A stretch of 64,000 nt of DNA, taken from assembly GCA_003864495.1 (NCBI GenBank), contig ML133417.1, positions 93,052 to 157,051 of the forward strand, given 5' to 3'. Under the pieces are notes generated by a model. That model ran no database searches, was not told where the DNA came from, and saw only the letters and a list, made by a program, of their open reading frames with translations. Source of the DNA: Nemopilema nomurai (Eukaryota > Cnidaria > Scyphozoa > Rhizostomeae > Rhizostomatidae). This document shows, piece after piece, positions 11,673 through 23,100 of this stretch (its first letter is position 1; the number at the start of each line of letters is the position of its first letter). Position numbers and translations under genes: made by a program.

Positions 11673-12748
11673 ATGTATTTGGCTTGAGTGACAGAGAAAA
11701 GAAAGTTTAACCGTGTTGTAGCTTGCAAAGGCAACAAAGAATTAAATTTTAGAGACATAGTCCCTTTCATAATCAAATAGTATGGTATTAGAAAGTATTC
11801 ATGTGCATAGCCTTTTAGCGTGTTTGTAATCGAGAAAAATGTTATGTAGTGTATTGAGTGTGAATAAACAATGATTGTTGCAAAACACAGTGTTTACTTT
11901 CTCTCTGCTTTGATCAGAGGCATCCTTTCTAATGATAATCTAAAGGCATGAAATAAGGAGGGAATGACTTTAGTTTTATAATGGGTGGCACGAGGATGCC
12001 CCCTCAATAAGTTATTTTCGCCCAGTCTATACCTTGTACATTCTCTAGTTACAGTTTTAAAAGCATGGAAATGAAGAAAATTTCTTGGAACCGAATGCTT
12101 GGAACTGATATATAAGCATAACTAGGAATTGACATCTTCAGTATGATCTTTTCAGCTAAAATGAAGGAATAAGGATTTCCCTGCAACTGATGAAAAGTAC
12201 ACCGCTGTGTTTTAATATCAATTCAATTCTGACGCAATTTGTCTAAAACCATTTCTTGCAAATACCAATGTCCGTGTTTGCTGCACAAACATTGATGATA
12301 GGAGAATTTAGCAAAGTCTAATTTTGCGGAAACTAAACTAATAACCACAGAATCCACCCAGCTTTTGATAAAATATTCAAACAACAGAAGACGATATCAT
12401 GGGTTCGTTGCACGAAGAAGAAGAAGTACCTGAACGATGTACTGAAATGACTTAATGCGTATTTATTGTGAGGATAGGAAGTTTTCGGTGAAAAAAATTC
12501 AACTTTGGAATTCGGTGTTTGTTACCTTCACTCCGTTCACCATTGTACAACGCGAAAAAAATCACGTATGCGTTGGATAAGATCATTATGAACGCTTGCA
12601 CTTCTCCATTAACTCAACGAAGCAGATCGTATATGACCTGTTTGTTTGTCAAATGGTCACGCATGACCGAACACGATTCATCTATGAAATCCCCACCGAG
12701 AAGCTAAGAAAACTAAGAAACGGCGAAAAAGGAGCCAAATTGAACAAG
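11673..12748 (+). other. 3' UTR of gene A and intergenic gap to gene B
   Basis: An AATAAA at 11863-11868 lies 190 bases after the gene A stop and is the likely poly(A) signal. The following 0.9 kb should contain the gene B promoter. I see no further gene. Open frames around 12519-12707 lack any recognisable feature and lie just upstream of the gene B start codon. Confidence 0.55.
11863..11868 (+). terminator. Poly(A) signal of gene A
   Basis: Canonical AATAAA followed within 35 bases by a T/G-containing stretch (gattgttgcaaaacacagtg). It lies 190 bases downstream of the TAG at 11670-11672. Confidence 0.6.
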
Positions 12749-15700
12749 ATGAAGGGAAATTTTGCTATTCCCGCTATTCTTGTGCTAGTTTTTGCATTGA
12801 GCACAAGCGCGTGGGTGCTCAGATTTGCTGACCAAGAAACAAACGGAGACGAAAGTGAGTTTTGTTTACAAACATTATAGAAATAGGTAGCGAGAATGCG
12901 TCATAAACTTGCAAACAACAATTTATCGTAGATATATTTCAGAAGCTTCTCGACCGTAAGTATATACAACCAACACTTTTACTTTCAACTGAAAGGAAAA
13001 GTCGTTTTAATAAAGCCGGAGACAAAATTTTACGTTTAAAATGTTTATCTCTATTTACTATCGCTTAAGGTTCTATATCTAGTGCCAACTGTTCACAAGT
13101 ACAGTCTGTTAAAACACTATTTTCAACACCAAGTATGAAATCAATTTTGTAATGCGAGGTGACAAACTTGCAATTTTCAAACTAATAGTTATTAGCCTAG
13201 ATTGTTTTCATCGCAAATAAGCTATGCTTTCGTTATTAATCTTCTACAATCGAAAAAATTATTGCCTCTTCATTTTTCTATATTTTGTACATTATATATG
13301 AGTATTGCAAATATTTGATGGAAATAAAGAAGACCAGTAAAACCTAGTGGCGATAACATTTTCAAACAGACTTTTTAAGCACCATAAATCCTCCAAGAGG
13401 GGTTTTCCTTCAGATAACTTCATTCTCTATTTGAAATATTCATGAGCCTCAGACTTCAAGTAGATTATAAAAATCATGATTTTTTTCCCTTACAGCTGAA
13501 TTCAGTGCAATTCCCCAAGCTAACAATAATGATAATAAAGGTATGTGCCTCTAAAAAATTGTTAGCGAAGGTATCCCAGTGTCTCTTCTTTGATGTTAGC
13601 TAATAGTAGAAGAGTTTAGCAATCATTTACAATATTTAATTCAGTTATAAATATCAGCAAATAGTACCTCTACCTCTGATGTTAGTCAATAGCAAAATAG
13701 TTTGGTAATCACTTTACACTTTAGTCCAGTTTTAGAAAGCTTTTTTGAAAATTTTGGTGATAGCATCTAGCTCAATTTAAAATTAAGGGACTTTTATTTT
13801 CAATATTTTAACAACATTGTGCTTACCTTCCGGCAAGTCAATGTCACTTTTTCTCAGTATGTAATAACCAACATTCCAAGCAAGCAATAAAAATAGGCAG
13901 AAACCTCAATTTTGCTTTGATCTTAAAACCATATCACCTTAAAATCTCAAATCTCTTTCAACCATATTAAGAGGTACTCAAATGCTAAGCTTTCCCCGAT
14001 ATATCCTAAAAGAAAAACGATTATTTCTCTATGTAGTAACCCCAGTGGAGAGTGGAAAATGAACCCACAGAAATCTGTTTTCACAAAATTTTACTACCCT
14101 TTATCTCAAATGATGGAACCGATAAATAGATAAATAGAATTTGAGGCATATTCCCATGGCTAGATGTATTTTTAACACAAGGTAAGGTACGTAAAAGTAG
14201 TGAAAATGCGAGATTTTCAGCAAAAGTCTTATGCAAAGTACAGGTCTTTGGTAACACAGTGAAAAAATGCCTGAACAAAACTTGTGTTGCTAAGCTTAAG
14301 CAATTGATTTGGTTCAACTGATAACTCTAAACAAACTGATTGCCAACTTTCTAGATGCGAATAAAGATTTAGAAAGTGCAGAAGATACAGCTGCGTCAAA
14401 GAAAGACAGCGCTACATCTCAGATTCTGTCCAACATTCTAAACGGAGGAGAGGGGGACATAAATGGGGTGCAGGGGACAGTGCAGAAAAGTGAACAGCCT
14501 GACAAAGCTGATGAGGCCAAGGACCAAGCTGTGAAGGCAAAGGAGCAGGCAGTGCTGGCAGAAGAAAAAGCAAAAGAGGCTAAGCAGCAGGCTGATGAGG
14601 CCAAACAGAAGGCCGAGGAAGCAAAGAGGAAGCTTGAAGCGAAGAAGAAGGAAGAAGAAGCAAAGAAAAAGGAAGAAGAAGCCAAAAAGAAGCTGGAAGA
14701 AGCAAAGAAGAAGGAAGCTGAAGCAAAAAAGCAGAAAGCTGACTCTGACAAGAAGGCAGAGGAAACAGATATTAATGCCGCACAAAAGATCGAAAAGGCC
14801 GTGAAAGCGAGCAAAGCTGTAACTGAAGCTATCAAGAAAGCAGCAGCTCTGGCAGAAAAGGTGGAAAAAGACAAGAAAAAGGCTAAAGAAGCAGAAGATA
14901 AGGAACTTGAGGCAAAGGGAAAAGAAGATGAGGCAAAGAGAAAAGAAGAGGATGCCAAGAAGAAGTTAGAGAAGCTTAAGGAGAAGCAAGAAAAGGAGAA
15001 GAAGAAGGAAGAGGAAGCAAAGAAGAAAGCGGAGGAGGCCAAAAAAGAGGCAGAAGAGGCCAAAAAGAAAGAAGAAGAAGGCAAAGAAAAAGCGGAGGAG
15101 GAAGATAAGAAAAAGGCTGAAGAGGCTAAGAAGAAGGCAGAAGAAGAAAAGAAAAAAGCAGATGAAGAGAAAAAGAAAGCAGAAGAGGAGCTGAAGAAGA
15201 AGGAAGATGAGAAGAAGAAACTGGAAGAAGAAAAGAAAAAGGCAGACGAGGAAGCAAAAAAAGCTACAGACAAGAAAAAGGCAGAAGAAGCCAAGAAAAA
15301 GGCAGAAGAAGCTCTTAAGAAAGCTGAAAAGGAAAGAAAGGAAAAAGAGGACGCAAAGAAAAAAGCAGAAGAAAAGGCTAAAAAGGCTGAGGAAGACAAA
15401 AAGAAGGCAGAAGATGCAAAGAAAAAAGCAGAAGAGGAAGCAAAGGCCGCTGAAGACGCAAGAAAGAAAGCGGAGGAAGAGAAAGCAAAGGCAGAGCAGG
15501 CCAAAAAAGAGGCAGAAGAAGCAAGGAAGAAGACGGAAGAAGATAAGAAGAAGGCTGAGGCAGCGAAAAAGAAGGAAGAGCAAGCTAAAAAGCAACTTGC
15601 TGCTGCAAAAAAGAAGGCAGAGAAGCTAAAGAAGAAGGCTGTTGAAGCCATGCTTAAGACGGCGGCAGACAAAAAGAAGGCCGAGCTTGAAAGAAAGAAA

Positions 15701-18700
15701 GCAGAAGATGAAAAGAAGGAGGCGGAAGAAGCAAAGAAGAAAGCAGAAGAGGAGAAAAAGAAAGCAGAAGAGGAGAAAAAGAAAGCGGAGGAAAAAGCTA
15801 AAAAGAATGCAGAGGAAAAGAAAAAGGCAGAAGATGAGAAGAAGAAAGCCGAAGAAGAAAAGAAAAAGGCACAAAAAGAGAAAGAAGATGCAAATGTAAA
15901 AAAATAAACTTCCTTCAGCATGCCTAAGATGAATGATATATAGATTTAAGTAGACATTAAAGACGGTTATATATAGCTTTAAGGAAAAACTTATCACAGC
16001 ATCTTTCCAAAGGTTTAAGAAAAGTCGCGTCGATTTCATTAGAAATTTAATTTTGATTGAGACGTAGACATGATTCGGGCACAGTGGCGTCTACTTGATA
16101 GCGTGAGACATGATGCTTGTTATACACAGCAACATTAATATTCGATGTTTTCTCTGTAGAAAGGAAAGCCAACACCGGCAGTTCCCACAACAGTGCAGCC
16201 AACAAGAGGTGCAGGCATCCCAAAAGTAACCACAGGTGCAGCTGGTGCCACTCCAACGACAAAACCAGAGGAGACAACCAAAGCCGCAGCGCCGACACAG
16301 CCAACGACCAAAGCGACCGCACCCACTACCCAGCCGCAACCGACAACCCAGCCGCAACCGACAACCCAGCCGCAACCCACTACCCAGCCGCAACCGACAA
16401 CCCAGCCTCAGCCGACGACCCAGCCGCAACCAACCACAAAGCCAGGGACAACAGCAGTAGTGACTCCAGCCAAGCCCACGACGAAGAACGAGCCTACAAC
16501 GGCTGCAACGACTGCGGCACAAACGCAGGCAACCAAAGGCAAGGGTGTGCCAAAACCAGGTGATGGTAACAAGGGAAAGCCGAAAAAGGGTGCCAAGCCA
16601 ACGACGCAGCCAACTAAGGGGAAAGGGGTACCAAAGAAGGGAGAGGCTAAACCGACCACAAAGCCTACAACTAAACCTAAACCGACGCAGGCAAGAGCGA
16701 ACAATGCCGAGCCAACGAAGGGAAAAGGAATACCCAAGCCTGGTGAGCCAAACAATACGCCAAACCACAAGGGAGGTATCATCGGACGGTCCGAAACTCA
16801 AGGGAGCTCGCGCAGTGCGACGTACAGTGAGAGTGACGTAGCATCGGGGTCTGGGCAAGAGGCCACCGCACAAGCCAGCAGCGAGAGTAAACCGAGCCAA
16901 GCCCAGGGTGAGTGAGGCATGTCCTGTGCTGAAAAGGAGAGACAAATCCAAAGGCATCAAGTGCCCCTCCTCTAAGAACATATGCGTCCCCTCTGTGTCA
17001 TGCTGTATGCTTGTAATAAACACCTTGGTGGTCTAGGGTGGTATTATGAAGCATATTGAGGAAAATTTGAGTGGCCTAATTGAGGCCAAGTGATGGCCTA
17101 TGTTTGTCAAATTGATTAAATTCAATTGAGATACACGAACTTGATGCCTTTCATTTGTGTTTCCTTGTGAAAAATGTATCGGAGCAAATGTGAAATGTTT
17201 GAAATCACACAAGTTTGTATAAGTCGCGCGGTTTTGTAGAGACGGAGCTGTGTGATTTCTGCAGTATTGCAAGAGATATGAACGCAAGCTATCCCTATGA
17301 AAAGATGCTCCAGTGATTGGCGCCTGTGTTTCTCTTCGAGGCCAAAAATGCAACAGATACAAGGGATAAAGAAGCAAACAAATGCAAATATCATACCTTG
17401 TAGTTACTTCTGTCTTCTTCGGGAAGTTATTGTTGGGAACGAACGCTGGTAAAACAGAATTGCCAAAATTACCAAGATGTCAACAATATCCAAATCCTCG
17501 TACATCAAACTTTCTGCCTGTTAACATGGCCCGGGAAATGATGGCACATGATGCTACCATTTATGTTTACAAAATACTAGCTAAAAACTGGCTGTGTAAA
17601 AAAATTACTAGCTAAATACAATTTTATTGGGAGAAGAAAACTTGCAAACATGCTGTCAGATGAACCAGTGGCAGACAAATTGTCGACCAAACTCACTTCA
17701 CTTAAAGATATCAGAGCTCCTGCACTCTGAATTTTCCAATAAGTATCAAAGTTTTGGTAGATATTCATGAAGCTAAATTTGCCAAATAATACTGCATGAT
17801 CAATTTTTTAAACAAATTGCATCGCATTTAAAGAAGGGACTTACAAGGATATATTTAACATACAAGCACCGAAGGCCCATACCTAGGTAAACAGAAACGT
17901 TCCTGTTTCATCTTGCATTGAGGTGTTGCTCCATTTAACCGGCCTAGATCTTGTCCTTCGCCTTGCGCTGGCTCGGATCCGATAAACAAGCGTACAAAAT
18001 ACTCTTTCAGAAAAACTCCTGCCCGCGTGGCCTACCGACTTCAGCTGGAACACAAACGGAGTGCCAGAGGCGTGCAAGTGCAGAGATGAATGCGATTGCA
18101 ACTGCGTCAACATAGCCGAGCCCGCAGACAGCCACGCGTGGAACGACAACTTCCTCTGCTTCGCTAAGACGAAGTACAACCCAAAAATCCGCTGGTCTCA
18201 TCAAGGTAAGACACTCCTCTTCAGGTACTTTTATCGTCCCAAGGGCCTTAGAATTGAGTGTGGGGATCTTGTGTGATTGTCAAGTTTGTTGAAACCCAAC
18301 ACTCACAAGTCATTTGGGAAACGGAAAGTAACACAGCTATTGAAGCTGTGTTTAGGTAGCGATTTCTTTTGACACGACCATTTCCCAAGAGTCATGAATA
18401 CTTTACCTAAGTGCGTGAAAATTTTACAATGATATGTTAAAAAGCCTTTTAATGGCTAATATTAAGTCCTATTCCACATTCAACTCAAACTGACGTTCCA
18501 ATAGAAAATTAAAAGCTCGCTATTAAGGGCCTAAAAGGCTATCAAACCTGACTTTACTTTCTGCAATGGAAAACGGAGTACTTTGAAAACGTGCTTGCAG
18601 GCTACTTCCCATTTTGTTGCAGAACTCTATCAAAACTTGGAGGTTACAAAGATTTCTATGAGTTTTCATTTTGAAAATGACGTCACAAGCGACAGGTTCT

Positions 18701-18944
18701 AACTTAGATGATTTTAATTTAAGGTCCTATTGATGGTTTGAAATGCACACGTGCATCGGAGCCGGAAGACCCAGAGTCATGGCAAGACAACTACATCTGC
18801 GTTGCCAAGAATAGCCCATACGATTTCATGTGGTCGGACAATGGCTCGATCGAGAATGATCACATCGGATGTTTGAAGATCGACGAGCCAACGGAAACTG
18901 GGAAGTTCTGGCGGGATAACTACTTGTGCGCCACCCGATCATAG
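12749..18944 (+). CDS. Gene B: secreted Lys/Glu/Ala helix protein with TTQPQP linker and novel Cys/Trp module
   Basis: Six exons join in one frame to 951 residues: 12749-12854, 13496-13540, 14355-15895, 16160-16907, 18011-18205, 18724-18944. The first exon is a signal peptide (MKGNFAIPAILVLVFALSTSA). Residues 51-564 are almost only Lys, Glu and Ala with some Asp and Gln, in EAKKKAEE-type repeats. Regular E/K spacing predicts a long coiled coil or a single alpha helix. Residues 565-813 are Thr/Pro/Gln-rich, with TTQPQP tandem repeats and several KGKG(I/V)PK blocks. Residues 814-951 repeat the gene A module, with the same exon border and phase. A structural extracellular or matrix role is plausible, but nothing in it is enzymatic. 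The weakest join is the donor AAT|GTAAAA at 15895; without it the helix exon ends at TAA 15905-15907. A short form may end at TGA 16913-16915. Confidence 0.62.
13570..13740 (+). repeat. Diverged tandem duplication in a gene B intron
   Basis: Two adjacent units of roughly 90 bp share the pattern 'tctgatgttagtcaatag..aa..agtttrg.aatcattta' followed by 'ttcagtttta'. They are diverged and lie between the exons at 13540 and 14355. No coding role is apparent. Confidence 0.5.
16321..16441 (+). repeat. Coding 18-bp tandem repeat (TTQPQP)
   Basis: Units of the form acccagccgcaaccgaca are repeated about six times and encode T-Q-P-Q-P-T. The unit is a multiple of three, so copy-number changes stay in frame. 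It forms the rigid, probably glycosylated stalk between the gene B helix and its C-terminal module. Confidence 0.85.
17015..17020 (+). terminator. Internal poly(A) signal in gene B
   Basis: Canonical AATAAA about 100 bases after an in-frame TGA (16913-16915) that is reached if the donor at 16907/16908 is not used. It is followed by a GT-rich stretch (caccttggtggtctagggtggt). This is the normal layout of a transcript end, so gene B may have a short form without the module. Confidence 0.5.
17382..17448 (+). CDS. Candidate alternative first exon: signal peptide for a free module protein
   Basis: ATG at 17382 starts a 22-residue hydrophobic leader ending ...LLLGTNA. It stops at GCT G|GTAAAA, which is phase 1, the same phase as the acceptor before 18011. 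Joined to 18011-18205 and 18724-18944 it would give a 160-residue secreted protein that is leader plus Cys/Trp module only. Together with the AATAAA at 17015 this supports either a separate third gene or an internal promoter of gene B. The frame also runs on into the intron without coding character. Transcript evidence is needed to choose. Confidence 0.4.
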
Positions 18945-20126
18945 GTTGATGTGTCACGTGACAGAAACACGTGAATGATGCAATGTCTAGGGAAGGGAAG
19001 TTTGTGGTTATGGGGGCTGGGTGCTCATTGTCATCGAAAAGGGTGGTGTCCATTGCCATGAAAAGAGTGTTGTGGTCATTAGGCATAATGTCATTACCAG
19101 ACAAAGACATTTGCTGAAAATTAAAATGTAAATTGTGAAACATCTGGATTTTTAGGATAGTCTTTCTTTTCGATAGGTTATTGTTGACAGAAATCTTTAC
19201 CTTCCTTTTTTGGCCTAGCTAAAAGTTGGGGTTCACCGGCCTTGAGAAAATACAGCTCCCTTATGTTGGTACACATTTTCAATGCTTTTACTTCGGAGTG
19301 ATTTCGGTACATGTTTATGCTCACTCTGCCTCTGAACTAGTATTAACTTAGATTTAATTTCCATAAGGAAATATTTTAGAATATGTTAAATATTCACAGT
19401 ATAAATAGACTCTTTATACTATTAAAAAATTGTTTTTTAATATTAAGATAAAGTTTTATTAAGGAAACTAGTAAAGATTTTTTCTGAATCGTCTGCTCTT
19501 GCACCCTATTCGAAAGAGTTATCAAAAGAATGAACACAAAATACTTTCAAAATGAAATCAAAATTGCTCCGGAATTGTAAACGAGCTTATTCCCACTTAT
19601 CCAGTTAATAAGAAGTGGAATTTGCAAACTGAAACAGAAAGATACGTTGACCGAGCGTCCAGTATTTTTTGGGAACTTATGTTGGAAAGCTGGCAACACA
19701 GCAAAAAATTGATTTGTCAGAGATATAATATTAAATGTCACGCTTCGCTCTAAGCACCCTAAACTATTTGAACAAAGAGGCGAAACCATTATTACATTGG
19801 TGAAATTAATTTTTGACGTCACTTGAAATTGTAACATTGGCACCGGAGATTTTGTTTTAGTTACCAATTTATAATTTGGAAATCAATTAACGTTCTTGAA
19901 CTTTTCTTTCGAGCAAAGAAACAGCGATTCGTAAAATATTTGAATCTGAAAACTCTGAGCATTGCACAGCTCAAAAATCCTCTTGATGATGTCATCAATT
20001 ATCAATATTAGGCTTTATTCAGAAGACAAAACCACGAGAGGATCTGTAGAACAAAAGACAGCCTCATAACTCGCTATTATTCGCTATTATATATCTTTGC
20101 AAACATTAACCGATACAATTACAAAT
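18945..20126. other. Intergenic gap between convergent gene B and SEC62
   Basis: This gap contains the 3' ends of two convergent genes. Just after the gene B stop are two CACGTG hexamers (18955-18960 and 18968-18973). A TTTATT at 20014-20019, read on the minus strand, is the likely SEC62 poly(A) signal. I see no other gene; the middle part is AT-rich. Confidence 0.5.
20014..20019 (-). terminator. Poly(A) signal of SEC62
   Basis: On the minus strand this is AATAAA, about 110 bases after the SEC62 stop codon at 20127-20129. Confidence 0.45.
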
Positions 20127-23100
20127 TCAACATTTTACGTCATCCGACTTTGCGTGTCCTGGAACATCCGATTTGTTTACTTTCACCCACGCTTCTCCGT
20201 CATCCGTTTCCTTGTTACTCCCTGAATTCTGCCCGCATTCCTCTATTTCCCTTGACTTTGCGTCCTTGGTCTTGGCATCTTTTTCCTCTTGGACATCCAA
20301 TCCTGCTTTTTTCTCTTCCTCTTCCTCATCATTGTCATTTTCTTTGTCATCAGCGTCCTCTTTACTGTCGTCCTTGTCCGCTTCTCCATTATTAATCGTG
20401 TATTCGTAAACAGGGATGAAAGATTCCTTCGGTCCACAGTCCGCGGTCAGATTCGGAAGCAGCCAGAACTTCACTTTGCCAAATGATAGTCCCCAAACGA
20501 GGCAGAACAGGGGGTATCGGACTAAAACATAAAGACAAAGAATTAGAGGGACACAGAAAAGCAATGCCCTGAACGTTTCTCTCTGGAAGAAAATTACGAA
20601 ATATATTCAATAAAGAAACCCATGAACTTCCTGCGTTTTATTTGTGTTTACATCCACTTTTGTATTTTTTATTTTCTGCATTTTCTGTTACAGCCCAAAT
20701 ATGATCCCGGGGGTAAAGTAGTCTTGCAAAGATTATATTTCACACAATTTAAGGTCTATGAATGTAGAATAAACTTTTCAGGTAGAATTCTTAGCCTTTG
20801 TCACCAATGAGGTATGAAGTTATGGAAAATCCCACTTACGCTTAAATCAACAGCAGGGCGAGTGGAAATTGCCCCGCCATATGAAAATGCTTGAATTATA
20901 TGGTAATGATATCATTCTGAAAAGGTAGTGCAAGAAAGCCTAGTTTTGAGTTATTTACCCGTATTTGCTTTAAATTAGTTGGTAGTGATAGTGAAAGGGA
21001 TGTAGAATAGCAAGGCCAGAGTAAAACGCCAGCATTAGAAGTTTTCGCAGTTCCCATGCAACTGTTTATTTTAGGACGGCACTTACAAAGAGCAAGGAAC
21101 AAGATGACACCAATGAGAACCATTGCACTAACACTCAAGTACCAGCTGTAAACACGAAAGCTTTCAGGCCACAGGGGAAAGAGGCAAACAGCTACTGCAC
21201 CAATAACTAGAAGACAAAAACAGTTTCTTTCATAAATAAGCACGATACCAAATTTCAAACTTTTATAACTTTTAATTATCTGTAGTCATTCCCAACAAAA
21301 TAAACCACTAAAGCAACATTTACTATAATATCCCTTCACACACTACAGCTGAAGTCACACACTTCCCCAAAGACATGGCCTTCTCATTTTACCGTTCTGA
21401 TTTGATTAAAATTTACTGACATTTACAAATTTCATTGCACAACTAGCAAAGACAAATACTTATGTGGTTTTCTTCGGTGATAAATTATCTGAAATAATTC
21501 ATTTGAATTATAAACAAACCAAAGAAAATTGGTTACAAAACCTCTGAATCAAAGGATTCTAACAATAAAGTGGGAAAAATAGATTTGTTGATTGTTTGAT
21601 TCTGTGGTACACCTTATTCCGTGGAGCGGGCTAAGCAGGTTTTAGAGAGACAACACCATATCATATCAACAAAAGCTTTAATAATCATTTAACAGCAAAA
21701 GGTCACTCACTATTCTATGACTGAATGTAACAATCTCTGCGCTACATACTGATTTTATTGCTGACATATGGCGTTATAGTTCACTGCAGATGCCACTACA
21801 TAGTACCATAATGGTTCAAACCTTACTTTACAACAGATTCAACTAGAGAAAAGGTAAAATTAAACTGCAAACAAACCAAGGAAAATTCCCATGATAAATG
21901 TATTTGGGTGAACAGGATCATAAATCCAAATGTAGACAGCCTGCAGAGAGATTTGGCAGGACATGTTGATAATAATAAGATAATAAGGAACTGTTAACAT
22001 CACAATGGAGCACTTTAGGGAACCATTTGAAATAAAATCATAACCATCATGTCTTGGAAAGAGAAAATCTGATAAAGAAGGCAACAAGACATGACGATTT
22101 CAAACAAAGTTTACTAGGCAACAAATAATCTTACATCGCTTGAGTCATGGAAAATGTTTTGCTCATGGGGTTCCAGACTGACTTTCACCTGAAAAAGAAA
22201 ACTTCCATGATATCTAGCCTAAATTTTCATATCAAACAAAAAAAAATTTGATTGAAAAAATTGGCAAGTATCAATAGATACAATGAGTATGGTGCTTGCA
22301 AAAAAGCAATTTGCAAAATCATCTTCACATTCATTACTGCAACTTTATTTGCCTGCCACTTTTAATTTTCCTGCAAAACTTTTGTAAATGAAACTTCAGA
22401 ATTGACTTTGAACATGCACCATCAGTTGCATCAGATCCTTTTCTTCTCCAAAATATCATCTCAACATCATATTTATGGGCTTATTTTACATAGAATAATT
22501 AGGTGATAAACGAAGAATATATCAGCTGTTTTATATGCTTTGTAACTTTCAAATAACAGAGACAAAAAACCATTATCAACATCTGAACTTTGAAAGCTTA
22601 AAAATTCAAACCTTCTTCTTCTTCTTCCCTTCCTTTGATTCTTTATCATCTTTGCTTCCACCATTTTCTTTACCCTGAAGAAAAGATAAATTTATCATTA
22701 AAACCTTGATAATTTCATTTGTCAGAGTAGAAGCTTTTTATCCTCTGCATCATTGCATTACATATGTTTTCATCCAAAGTGAAATATCTTCTATGGACTA
22801 GAAATAGGTGTTGGGCAACCCCCATATCGTTTTCTCTTTTAAAAACTACCATAAGCATGTAGCATGAATAAGAGCTTGTTAAAGAAACAAATTTAGGTTT
22901 ATTAACTATAGTAACTTCTTAATAACAACTATATAAAAATGACATCAGAAGAGAGTAAGAGAAATAACATCACCCATGTCAAAAATATTAAAAAATTAAA
23001 TGATTGGCTGTTGGGTAATTTTAAGTCAAGAGGTGGTCATTACTAAAATCTATATTTACCTTGTCACTTTTCTTGCTTCTTGGTGAGTCTTGAACATCTG

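Noticed and set aside
12943..12955. 13-base micro-exon between TTCAG and GTAAG in gene B
   Set aside because: Its length breaks the phase between 12854 and 13496, which join perfectly without it.
14419..15921. 500-residue minus-strand open frame rich in Ser/Phe/Ala
   Set aside because: It is the mirror of the Lys/Glu/Ala repeat on the plus strand; repeated aag/gaa codons leave the other strand open by composition.
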